Shown: in pieces, positions 1-6,579 of the stretch | How positions within the stretch are numbered: position 1 is the stretch's first letter | Layout: each line of letters starts with the position of its first letter | Source of the DNA: Bacillota bacterium | GTDB lineage: Bacteria; Bacillota; Dethiobacteria; DTU022 | Direction: 5' to 3' | NCBI GenBank assembly: GCA_012510625.1 | Contig: JAAZHP010000055.1 | Span: forward strand, 1-11,952 | Length of the DNA: 11,952 bases | Made by a program: the position numbers and the translations under genes | The notes under the pieces: model-generated | Seen by the model: only the letters and a program-made list of their open reading frames with translations | Told to the model about the DNA's origin: nothing | Database searches by the model: none

Positions 1-234
1 CCGCCCCTACGGCTAAAGCGGGGGGCAGGCAGAGATTACCCACTTCCGGGGGTAATTAAAAAGTCCCCCTTTGTTAAAGGGGGATTTAGGGGGATTTAAA
101 ATTTTAGAAATGCACTGCAGCCTGTATAAATCTCTCCCGGCCTCCCTTTTGCAAAGAGGGGAGTATTGAGATTCTTCGCTTCGCTCAGAATGACAATAAA
201 AGAAGTCTGCCCCGATTAAGAGTTGTAGGGGCGG
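1..234. repeat. Mosaic MITE-like repeat, copy A (left end cut by window)
   Basis: This non-coding repeat recurs at 6323-6570 in the same orientation with high visual similarity along its whole length. It starts with CCGCCCCTAC (1-10) and ends with the exact inverse GTAGGGGCGG (225-234), so it has 10-bp terminal inverted repeats. Inside is a fold-back, C5-T3 against A3-G5 (65-83). Read on the minus strand this is followed by AC and five T (62-58), like an intrinsic terminator. Near 168-195 is a CTTCGCTTCGCTCAGAATGACA-type segment. Copy B shows that the element extends left into a GGGCGGGC/GCCCGCCC hairpin, so this copy is probably clipped by the window edge. No transposase is present, so any mobility would have to be supplied elsewhere. 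The frames that are open across it are short and built from repeat sequence. Confidence 0.75.
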
Positions 235-293
235 CTCATAAGACAGAGGGACGGCATGACTTTGACTCACGGACAGAGGAGAATCCTGCATGA

Positions 294-362
294 GGGCGGG
301 CGTGGAAACCCGCCCCTACGGCTTCAACGGGGGCCAGCGGGCGGGCCGGGCATGCCCGGCCC
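294..362. repeat. Repeat fragment (copy D) plus 20-bp perfect palindrome
   Basis: Positions 294-319 repeat the left end of the mosaic element: GGGCGGGC, a GTGGAA loop and ACCCGCCC followed by CTAC, with one mismatch in the stem. The similarity to the other copies fades around 340. It is followed by a perfect 20-bp self-complementary sequence at 343-362 (GGGCCGGGCA with its exact complement). Only the left part of the element is present, so this is a remnant or a separately spread module. Confidence 0.6.
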
Positions 363-402
363 CTGCTGAATGCACTATAGTGTAGGATAAAACCACGTAT
401 GC

Positions 403-510
403 GGGCGGGCGTGGAAGCCCGCCCCTACGGCTAAAGCGGGGGCAGGCGGAGATTATCCACTTTTGAAAAGGGGATGTATTGAGATTCTTCGCTTCGCTCA
501 GAATGACAAT
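403..510. repeat. Mosaic repeat, internally deleted (copy C)
   Basis: Perfect 8-bp hairpin arms GGGCGGGC (403-410) and GCCCGCCC (417-424) around GTGGAA are followed by the same CTACGGCTAAAGCGGGGGCAG-type stretch as copies A and B. The sequence then jumps to the TATTGAGATTCTTCGCTTCGCT..ATGACAAT end segment (479-510). Compared with copy A roughly 95 bases of the middle, including the terminator-like fold-back, are missing. The stretch 241-582 holds no gene that I can support: only repeats D and C, the palindrome at 343-362 and the hairpin at 517-545. Confidence 0.65.
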
Positions 511-516
511 GCAGGG

Positions 517-545
517 AAGGGGCTGCCTTTTTGGGGCAGCCCCTT
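517..545 (-). terminator. Hairpin after the CO operon, candidate terminator
   Basis: A perfect 11-bp inverted repeat (AAGGGGCTGCC at 517-527 with GGCAGCCCCTT at 535-545, 7-nt loop) lies about 37 nt past the stop codon of the last operon gene. On the minus strand the stem is followed by only two T before CCC, so the classical U-tract is weak. It may end transcription inefficiently or protect the 3' end. Position and stem strength favour a role in ending the operon. Confidence 0.5.
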
Positions 546-582
546 GATACTCAAATACATATTGTTCAAGGGCACAGCTTTT

Positions 583-1347
583 TCACCGCGGGGGTGCGGG
601 CGGCAGGACTGAAGCGAGCTCTACGGCCCTTTTTTGCCGGCAGTTTTCGCAGAGCCGGTCTCCGCCATACTTGCCTAGATCTACGTTCAACCTGGTATTG
701 TAAAATGCCAGTTGCTCCGCGGTGGCAAAGAGTTCGCCGCAGCGCGAGCAGGCCGCCATCTCAAATTCCCGGTTCCAGATGATGCGCTTTCCGTCCTCCT
801 CCAGGACCTTGATCGCCCCCGCCGGGCAGACAGCGGCACAGGCGGCACAGCCGATGCATTCTTCTGCCGGCTCTTCAAAGAGGGTGGCCACTTTTTTCGT
901 AATTCCCCTGTTCACTGTAAAAATGGCGCCGGCGCCGAGCTGTTCACAGGCCCTGACGCAGAGGTTGCAGAGCACGCACTCTTCATCGGGATCGCCCGCG
1001 AAGCGCGTCACCTGCGTGACGCCGTATTCGCGAGCCAGCTTCTGTATGGTTTCGTTATGCGGCGTCCGGGCCAGGAGCAGCATGAGCAGCGTTTTCCTTA
1101 AAGCCCTTATTTTTTCGGAATCTGTGGCTACCTCGATTTCACCGGTAACCGGGTAAACGCATGAGGCGACCACCTTGCTCCTACCCTTCTCGATAACTTC
1201 CACGATGCACAGGCGGCAGCGGGCCTCTCCGGCAAGCGCCTCATGGTGACAAAGCGTGGGTATATGGATGTTGTTTCTCCTGGCGATATCCAGGATAAAT
1301 TCGCCGGGCTGCGCCTCGCAGTCGATGCCGTTTATGCGTATATTCAC
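583..1347 (-). CDS. NuoG/HoxU-like iron-sulfur subunit of the CODH-linked NAD(P) module
   Basis: This 254-residue protein has the order of the N-terminal part of NuoG, HoxU and HydA. A [2Fe-2S] ferredoxin domain (residues 1-75) uses C33, C44, C47 and C63. A two-cluster [4Fe-4S] domain follows with C124/C127/C130/C134 and C164/C167/C170/C174. The intermediate His-Cys3 [4Fe-4S] site usual in the family appears lost: H97 remains, but no cysteine follows it before C124. A C-terminal tail adds C200/C203 and C233/C236, like a zinc ribbon or rubredoxin-type knuckle. It has neither a hydrogenase H-cluster domain nor a molybdopterin domain, so it should only conduct electrons, presumably between CooS/CooF and the flavin subunit. 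The start is GTG, with GGAG seven nt upstream. It is the last gene of the operon, 36 nt after cooS. Family assignment is firm; its exact partner in the complex is inferred. Confidence 0.85.
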   Translation of the reverse strand: MNIRINGIDCEAQPGEFILDIARRNNIHIPTLCHHEALAGEARCRLCIVEVIEKGRSKVVASCVYPVTGEIEVATDSEKIRALRKTLLMLLLARTPHNETIQKLAREYGVTQVTRFAGDPDEECVLCNLCVRACEQLGAGAIFTVNRGITKKVATLFEEPAEECIGCAACAAVCPAGAIKVLEEDGKRIIWNREFEMAACSRCGELFATAEQLAFYNTRLNVDLGKYGGDRLCENCRQKRAVELASVLPPAPPR

Positions 1348-1383
1348 GTCACAGCTCCTCTCTGCTTCGCAAGCGAAAGCTGT

Positions 1384-3261
1384 TTATGGCAAGCCCAGCT
1401 TGGCCCGTTTACCTTTCATATGCTCCAGGATCAGCGCAGCCGCTTTTTTGGGATCTCCTTCGACGGCGAAGGCAGCTCCCACGACATCATTGGCCCCCTG
1501 CGTTAACAGCGCCGCTACATTATTGCTTCCCAGCACCGGCGGAACCGTGCCCAGCACGGTGAAAATTCCCGTAGCAACCACGTAGGCGCCGATGCTGACC
1601 GCTTTTTCGGACATCCATTCCGGAGCGGCCCCGGCAAGGGGCAGATCGCTGATATCAACGCCCAGCGCATTGGCCGCCGCTGCCGCCACCAGCAGGATGC
1701 GGCTGATATCGACGCAGGAGCCCATGTGCAGCACGGGCGGTATGCCCAGGGATTCGCAGATTGAGCGCAGGCCCGGCCCGGCCTTGGCCGCCGCTTCGGG
1801 GAGCAGCAAGCCGGCCTTGGCGCTGGCTATGGCGGCGCAGCCGGTCTCCACTACCAGCACGTCTTCCTTGATCAGCTCTTCGGCCAGCGTAATATGGCCG
1901 TAATCATGCTGGATCTTGGGATTGTTGCATCCCACCACCGCGGCAATGCCCTTGATTGTGCCCGCTTTAATCGCATCCAGCAGCGGGTTCAAGGAGCCGC
2001 CGAGGGCGGAGAGGATCGCTTCCACGCTAAATCCGGCCACGAATTCCATTTTCTCGGAGGGAATAAATACTTTTTCTTTGTTTCGATTGGGGTAGTTCTC
2101 AATAGCGATGCGGACGATCTCCCGGGCTGTCTCCAGCGCCTTTTCTTCCGAGAAGGGGACATGCTGGGCGCCGGGGAACTTGGCCTTGGGAGAGGTGGAA
2201 ATAATCTTGGTATGGTAGCATTCCGCCAGCCCGGTCAGGGCCGGCATGATGCACTGCACGTCAACCACCATGGCCTCCACCGCCCCGGTGACAATAGCCA
2301 GCTCCTGCTGCAGGAAGTTGCCGGCTATGGGAACGTCGTGCCTCATCAAGATCTCGTTGCCGGTGCAGCACATGCCGGCAACAGTGATCCCCTTCGCGCC
2401 CTTGGAGCGGGCCAGTTCGATCATTTCCGGTTCCCGCACCGCCTGCACGATCATCTCGGAGAGGGTGGGCTCGTGGCCGTGAACGATGATGTTCACTTCG
2501 TCCTCTTTCAACACGCCCAGGTTGCTTACGCCCTTATGCGGCTTCGGGGTGCCGAATAGAACATCGGAGAGCTCGGTGGCCCACATGGAGCCTCCCCAGC
2601 CGTCGGAGAGTCCCGTCCGCAATCCCTGGAGTATGAGGTTGACGTAGTCAGTATCCACCCCCATGTGCGTGCGGTGCATGGCCTCTACTACTTCCCTGTC
2701 TATGCCCCGGGGCAGGATGTTCAAAGAGGCCCATATATCTTTTCTTGGCTGCGGCACCCGTGCCATGAACTCAAAGGTCCCCTTTTCGCTGCCAAATTCA
2801 GCGATGGCCTTTTTGGCTATATCGGCGGCGATGTCATTGCTGGAACGGCCCTCGGTGGGAACGTTCAGCTCGCCGGCCAGGGCCATCAGCTTGGCTTCGT
2901 CCTTTATGGAATAGTCGGCTCCTTCTCCCGTGGCGGCGTGCAGCAGCGTCTCCACTATGTCCCGCCCGTGGTCCGAGTGGGCGGCCGCCCCGGCGGCGAT
3001 AGTCCGCAGCAGGTTGCGGGCGACGATGGTATCGGCGTCGGCTCCGCAAACCCCTTTATCGGGGCCGTTGCCAAAGGGATCGATGCGGCAGGGTCCCATG
3101 TTGCAATTGCGGCAGCATATTCCCAGGAGGCCAAAGCCGCACTGGGGCTCCTGCTCTTTGAAGCGGTCCCAGGCGAGTTCCTTGCCCTCCTGCGCGGCTC
3201 TTTCGATGAGAGCCAGGGAAGCCGGGTCTATACTCTTCTGAGCGTGCTCGTTCTTATCCAC
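1384..3261 (-). CDS. cooS: Anaerobic Ni-Fe carbon monoxide dehydrogenase catalytic subunit
   Basis: CooS catalyses CO + H2O = CO2 + 2 e- + 2 H+ as a homodimer in the cytoplasm. At 625 residues it has the usual length. The ligands expected from the C. hydrogenoformans CODH-II structure can be placed: D-cluster C41 and C49; B-cluster C50, C53, C58 and C72; and C-cluster H261, C299, C337, C445, C475 and C516. The AHSDHG histidines (95, 98) and a lysine near 553 (SEKAVSIG) fit the proton-transfer and substrate-site residues. Nothing essential is missing, so the enzyme should be active. The start is GTG, with AAGGAG ten nt upstream; two ATG codons in between are out of frame. It begins 19 nt after the nuoF-like gene and is followed by the HoxU-like gene, so it is embedded in an NAD(P)-reducing module rather than next to an energy-converting hydrogenase or acetyl-CoA synthase. 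A nickel-insertion gene (cooC) is not in the window. Confidence 0.97.
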   Translation of the reverse strand: MDKNEHAQKSIDPASLALIERAAQEGKELAWDRFKEQEPQCGFGLLGICCRNCNMGPCRIDPFGNGPDKGVCGADADTIVARNLLRTIAAGAAAHSDHGRDIVETLLHAATGEGADYSIKDEAKLMALAGELNVPTEGRSSNDIAADIAKKAIAEFGSEKGTFEFMARVPQPRKDIWASLNILPRGIDREVVEAMHRTHMGVDTDYVNLILQGLRTGLSDGWGGSMWATELSDVLFGTPKPHKGVSNLGVLKEDEVNIIVHGHEPTLSEMIVQAVREPEMIELARSKGAKGITVAGMCCTGNEILMRHDVPIAGNFLQQELAIVTGAVEAMVVDVQCIMPALTGLAECYHTKIISTSPKAKFPGAQHVPFSEEKALETAREIVRIAIENYPNRNKEKVFIPSEKMEFVAGFSVEAILSALGGSLNPLLDAIKAGTIKGIAAVVGCNNPKIQHDYGHITLAEELIKEDVLVVETGCAAIASAKAGLLLPEAAAKAGPGLRSICESLGIPPVLHMGSCVDISRILLVAAAAANALGVDISDLPLAGAAPEWMSEKAVSIGAYVVATGIFTVLGTVPPVLGSNNVAALLTQGANDVVGAAFAVEGDPKKAAALILEHMKGKRAKLGLP

Positions 3262-3280
3262 GGATCATCATCTCCTTTTT

Positions 3281-5089
3281 TTATTTCACGGTGATGGCAT
3301 TGAACCGGCATAGTTCAATGCAGTTTCCACATTTCGTACACCTGGAAAGGTCGATGACATGCGGGGCTTTGGATTCCCCGGATATCGCTTCCGCAGGGCA
3401 GTTCTTCTTGCAGAGGCCGCAGCCGTTGCATTCTTCGCTGTTGATGATAAAAGTGGTCAGCTCGCGGCAGATCCCGGCCGGGCAGCGCTTCTTATTAACA
3501 TGCTCGTCATATTCATCGCGAAAATATTTTATGGTGGAGAGAATGGGGTTGGGAGCGGTTTTGCCCAGGCCGCAGAGGGAGCTTTCCCGGACCATGCCGG
3601 CTATCTCTTCAAGGATTTCAATGTCCCCCGGCCGGCTGGAGCCGCTGCAAATGTCATTCAAGATCTCCCGCATCCTTTTCAGCCCCTCGCGGCAGGGCGA
3701 GCACTTGCCGCAAGATTCTTCCGTCAGGAAATCAATATAATAGCGGGCCGTATCGACCATGCAGGTGCGCTCGTCCATGACGATCATTCCGCCGGAGCCC
3801 ATCATGGAATCCGCCGCTGCCAGGGAGTCAAAATCCACCTTCAGATCGAGCATATCCGCGGGGATGCAGCCCCCGGAGGGGCCGCCGGTCTGGACCGCCT
3901 TGAATTCTCTGTCGTTCAAAATGCCCCCGCCGATATCGAAAATCAGCTCGCGCAGGCTGATCCCCATGGGCACCTCCACAAGCCCCGTGTTTTTCACCTT
4001 GCCCACCAGGGAGAAGACCTTAGTGCCCTTGCTTTTTTCGGAGCCGATGCGGTTAAACCATTCGCCGCCCCTTAGAATAATGGGCGGAATATTGGCCCAT
4101 GTTTCCACGTTATTTAACACCGTGGGCTGATCCCACAGCCCCCGCTCCACGGAGCGGATGTACTTGGCCCGCGGTTCGCCAACCCTGCCTTCAATGGAAG
4201 CCATTAGGGCGCTCGATTCACCGCAGACAAAAGCGCCGCCGCCGCGGACCACTTCCAGGCTGAAGTCAAATCCGCTGTCCAGGATATTGCGGCCGAGATA
4301 GCCGCGAGCCTCCGCCTGGCGGATGGCTTCGAGCATGGTTTTAACAGCCAGGGCATATTCGTCCCGGATGTAAATAAAGCCCCGGTGCGCCTTGACGGCA
4401 TAGGCGCCGATGACCATGCCTTCAATAACGCTGTGGGGGTCGCCTTCGATGATGCTCCGGTCCATGAAGGCCCCGGGGTCCCCTTCATCGGCGTTGCAGA
4501 TTACGTATTTCGGAAAATTGTCCACCCGGGCGCACTGCCGCCACTTCAGCCCCGTGGGGAATCCCGCACCGCCTCTACCCCTGAGGCCGGATTGCTCCAC
4601 TTCGGCGATCACCGCCCCGGGATCCATCTGGGAAAAGACCTTGGCTAAAGCGCGGTAGCCATCCCGCTCCAGGTAATCATCCAGGTTCAGGGGATCGATC
4701 TCGCCGGTATTGCGCAGCGCAATTTTCAGCTGTTTCTTATAGAAGCTGTTCTCGCTTTGAGAGCTGACCCGCCGGCCGGTGAGGGCATCGGTAAAGAGGA
4801 GCCTCTCCACCACTTTCTGCTGCAGCACAGTTTGAGAAATTATTTCATCAATATCCGCCAGGTTAACACGGCAGTAGGAAATATCTTCCGGCAAAAAGCG
4901 GACTATGGGGCCCTGCTCGCAGAGACCGTGGCAGCCGGTACCCTTGATGACAGGCTCAACTTTAATATCGGCGCCCGCTTCCGCAACTTTAGTCCGCAAC
5001 TCCTGCAGGATCTCCCTGCCGCCCACGGCAAGGCAGCCCGGACCGCAGCACACCAGGATTTTTCTTTTTTGTGACTGTTCACTCTTCAT
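3281..5089 (-). CDS. nuoF: NuoF/HydB-like FMN and NAD(P)-binding flavoprotein
   Basis: This 602-residue subunit has the HydB-type layout of NAD-linked hydrogenases and formate dehydrogenases, longer than respiratory NuoF. A thioredoxin-like [2Fe-2S] domain (1-95) carries C14, C19, C53 and C57. The FMN/NAD core contains the glycine-rich loop GRGGAGF (171-177) and GGGAFVCGESSAL (283-295). The N3-type [4Fe-4S] site uses C460, C463, C466 and C506. A C-terminal tail has two ferredoxin clusters (C554/557/560/564 and C584/587/590/594). C443, H530, C536 and C541 could form a zinc site like the one described in HydB; that is inference. It should pass electrons from CO oxidation to NAD(P)+, and the extra clusters allow a ferredoxin branch. 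ATG start, with GGAGG eight nt upstream inside the end of the preceding gene; the 11-nt overlap implies translational coupling. NAD versus NADP preference cannot be read here. Confidence 0.93.
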   Translation of the reverse strand: MKSEQSQKRKILVCCGPGCLAVGGREILQELRTKVAEAGADIKVEPVIKGTGCHGLCEQGPIVRFLPEDISYCRVNLADIDEIISQTVLQQKVVERLLFTDALTGRRVSSQSENSFYKKQLKIALRNTGEIDPLNLDDYLERDGYRALAKVFSQMDPGAVIAEVEQSGLRGRGGAGFPTGLKWRQCARVDNFPKYVICNADEGDPGAFMDRSIIEGDPHSVIEGMVIGAYAVKAHRGFIYIRDEYALAVKTMLEAIRQAEARGYLGRNILDSGFDFSLEVVRGGGAFVCGESSALMASIEGRVGEPRAKYIRSVERGLWDQPTVLNNVETWANIPPIILRGGEWFNRIGSEKSKGTKVFSLVGKVKNTGLVEVPMGISLRELIFDIGGGILNDREFKAVQTGGPSGGCIPADMLDLKVDFDSLAAADSMMGSGGMIVMDERTCMVDTARYYIDFLTEESCGKCSPCREGLKRMREILNDICSGSSRPGDIEILEEIAGMVRESSLCGLGKTAPNPILSTIKYFRDEYDEHVNKKRCPAGICRELTTFIINSEECNGCGLCKKNCPAEAISGESKAPHVIDLSRCTKCGNCIELCRFNAITVK

Positions 5090-5570
5090 CGGCGCGGCCT
5101 CCGTACCTTTGCAGTATTTTCTTAACCTTGCCTACCGTCAAAGACCCGAAATATTCATCGTTAATCACCATTACCGGGGCCAGGGCGCATGTTCCCAGGC
5201 ACTTCACCGTTTCCAGGGAAAACCTTCCGTCGGCGCTGGTGCCGCCCGGTTTAATCCCCAGCAGCTTTCCGATCTCCTCGATGATCCACGTCGAAGACCT
5301 GATATGGCAGGCGGTCCCGTCGCATACCTTGATGATGTATTTACCTTTCTTTTCCATGCTGATGGCCTTGTAAAATGTGGCCAGGCTGTATATCTTGCCG
5401 GGCGGAACTTCGAGGTAGCCGGCAATCCGGCGGATCGCTTCCCGGGGCAGGTAATCATACTCCTTCTGGAAATCCTGCATCATAGCCAGCGCAAAGCGCT
5501 GCTCGCGAGGATAACGCTGCAAAATTGATTCTGCCTGCGCCGTAAAATCTCCATCTTTCAAGTTTTCCAT
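5079..5570 (-). CDS. nuoE: NuoE/HydC-like [2Fe-2S] subunit
   Basis: This is the small thioredoxin-fold subunit that partners NuoF/HydB and holds one [2Fe-2S] cluster. Counting from the chosen start the ligands are C83, C88, C124 and C128, in the family pattern C-x4-C...C-x3-C (VCDGTAC and VKCLGTC). An N-terminal helical domain (about residues 10-65, with YDYLPREAIRRIA) is typical of the family. The start at 5570 is preferred because GGAGG sits five nt before it; an in-frame ATG at 5582 would add four residues but has no ribosome binding site. Total length is 163 residues, normal for the family. It overlaps the nuoF-like gene by 11 nt and follows the cooF-like gene closely. In bifurcating hydrogenases the equivalent subunit is HydC. 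Confidence 0.93.
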   Translation of the reverse strand: MENLKDGDFTAQAESILQRYPREQRFALAMMQDFQKEYDYLPREAIRRIAGYLEVPPGKIYSLATFYKAISMEKKGKYIIKVCDGTACHIRSSTWIIEEIGKLLGIKPGGTSADGRFSLETVKCLGTCALAPVMVINDEYFGSLTVGKVKKILQRYGGRADEE

Positions 5571-5613
5571 GTGAACCTCCATAAAGCCAGGTTTATGGGT
5601 TTGACGGTACCAT

Positions 5614-6153
5614 TCAAACTGCGGGCTGTTGCTCCACCGCGCGGGCCTGGGCTATCTCCCCGACCCTGGCGGCCATCAGCTTCCGCCTCAGCTCTTCGCT
5701 ATCCACCAGCGAGATGGCCTTTGTGGGGCAGGCCCTGATGCAGGCGCATGAGGCCTCGCTGATCTCCGCTGCCGAATTGACGCAGAGATCGCATTTAATC
5801 GCTTTCCCTTCATCCCGCACCTGGATGGCGCCAAAGGGACAGACCATGACGCAGCTCTTGCAGCCAAAGCATTTCTTGCTGTCCAGGTAAATCATGCCCT
5901 CTTCCCGGCTGATAGCGCCGGAAGGGCAAACCAGAACACAGGGCGCCTCTTCACACTGGCGGCACTGAACCGGTGTTCTAATGCCTGCGGCCTCTACCAC
6001 GTGATTTCTCGGACGGACCGGGCAGCCTTTCAGAACAGCGGTAAAAAGATCCGCCCCGGCATGTTCCAGCCCGCAGGCTAGCTCACAGCTTTTACACCCC
6101 AGGCATTTTCCCGGATCGGCATAAACAAAATAGTTCTCTTTTTGTCCGGGCAC
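5614..6153 (-). CDS. cooF: CooF-like polyferredoxin, electron carrier for CODH
   Basis: This 179-residue protein has four [4Fe-4S] motifs of the CooF/HycB type: C17/20/23/27, C64/67/72/76, C95/98/101/105 and C121/124 with C138/142. Cysteines pair across the motifs in this family, so four clusters are expected. CooF takes electrons from the CooS D/B clusters and hands them to a partner enzyme, here probably the NuoEF/HoxU-like module. The length is close to Rhodospirillum CooF, which is about 190 residues. There is no Tat or Sec signal, so it is cytoplasmic. The last 35 residues are a charged, alanine-rich tail without cysteines. The start is GTG, with AAGGAGG about seven to eight nt upstream. 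It is the first gene after the predicted CooA-controlled promoter, with a leader of about 47 nt. A generic HycB-type ferredoxin is the alternative name; operon position and CooS linkage support CooF. Confidence 0.88.
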   Translation of the reverse strand: MPGQKENYFVYADPGKCLGCKSCELACGLEHAGADLFTAVLKGCPVRPRNHVVEAAGIRTPVQCRQCEEAPCVLVCPSGAISREEGMIYLDSKKCFGCKSCVMVCPFGAIQVRDEGKAIKCDLCVNSAAEISEASCACIRACPTKAISLVDSEELRRKLMAARVGEIAQARAVEQQPAV

Positions 6154-6206
6154 CTTTTTTCCCTCCTTTTCAAGGAATGGTTTCAGCTATCCACTTCTTC
6201 ATTTTC

Positions 6207-6253
6207 ATTGTAATACTTATTTAAAAATCAATATGTCAAATACATGACATATT
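6207..6253 (-). promoter_or_regulatory. CooA operator and class II promoter of the CO operon
   Basis: A perfect 9-bp inverted repeat, AATATGTCA (6230-6238) and TGACATATT (6245-6253), is separated by six bases. The TGTCA-N6-TGACA core matches the known CooA half-site spacing (TGTCA-N6-CGACA in Rhodospirillum). On the minus strand a TACAAT hexamer (6212-6207, five of six to TATAAT) stands downstream. If it is placed at -12 to -7, the operator centre falls exactly at -41.5, the class II position of CRP-family activators, with transcription starting near 6200. The only TTGACA-like hexamer is part of the operator and lies 21 bp from the -10, too far for unaided sigma factor use, so activation should depend on the regulator. 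Confidence 0.85.
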
Positions 6254-6322
6254 TCTTAAAGGTTGTAATTTTCCTATTTTGAAATAATAGATACGCCACC
6301 TTGAGTGAAGCCCCTACACAAC

Positions 6323-6570
6323 GGGCGGGCGTGGAAGCCCGCCCCTACAGCTAAAGCGGGGGCAGGCGGAGATTACCCACTTTCGGGGGTATTTAAAAAG
6401 TCCCCCTTTTTTAAAGGGGGATTTAGGGGGATTTAAATTTTTTGGAAATGCACTGCAGTCTGTATAAATCCCCCCCCCTTTTGCAAAGGGGGGAGTATTG
6501 AGACCTTCGCTTCGCTTAAAATGACAATAAGACAATAAAGGGAGGCTGTCCCGACTAAGGATTGTAGGGG
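6323..6570. repeat. Mosaic repeat, full-length copy B between cooA and CO operon
   Basis: Perfect hairpin arms GGGCGGGC (6323-6330) and GCCCGCCC (6337-6344) open the element. It then follows copy A (1-234) in order: the GCGGGGGCAGGC stretch, the C5/G5 fold-back, a TGCACTGCAG segment, a G-run segment and the CTTCGCTTCGCT..ATGACA block. It ends at ATTGTAGGGG (6561-6570), with the right inverted terminal repeat shortened relative to copy A. It lies 9 nt beyond the cooA stop codon and fills most of the 426-nt gap between cooA and the cooF-like gene. Only repeat-derived, low-complexity reading frames cross it. Confidence 0.75.
6395..6420 (-). terminator. Repeat-borne intrinsic terminator downstream of cooA
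   Basis: On the minus strand CCCCCTTT pairs with AAAGGGGG around a three-base loop (6420-6402), followed by AC and five T (6399-6395). It lies inside repeat copy B, about 160 nt after the cooA stop. It would separate the cooA transcript from the CO operon. The same structure occurs at 83-58 on the minus strand and at 8435-8459 on the plus strand. Confidence 0.5.
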
Positions 6571-6579
6571 ATGTCCGGA

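Noticed and set aside
13..291. Open frame of 92 codons on the minus strand
   Set aside because: It is made entirely of repeat copy A sequence, and a near-identical peptide arises from copy B; there is no ribosome binding site or domain.
1361..1382. Small inverted repeat between cooS and the HoxU-like gene as a terminator or processing site
   Set aside because: The stem is about five pairs with a two-base loop and no T-tract, too weak to support a call.
1894..2559. Long open frame antisense to cooS
   Set aside because: It lies fully inside a well-supported gene with all catalytic residues; its composition reflects the GC-rich reverse frame.
3359..4075. Long open frame antisense to the nuoF-like gene
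   Set aside because: It is a shadow of a confident coding region; the peptide shows no recognisable domain.
6234..6239. TTGACA as a constitutive -35 box for the CO operon
   Set aside because: It is part of the CooA half-site and lies 21 bp from the TACAAT -10, too far for normal sigma-70 spacing.
6314..6535. Open frame of 73 codons on the minus strand between cooA and the CO operon
   Set aside because: It is translated repeat sequence (KSPFKKGG-type peptides) shared with copy A; not a gene.
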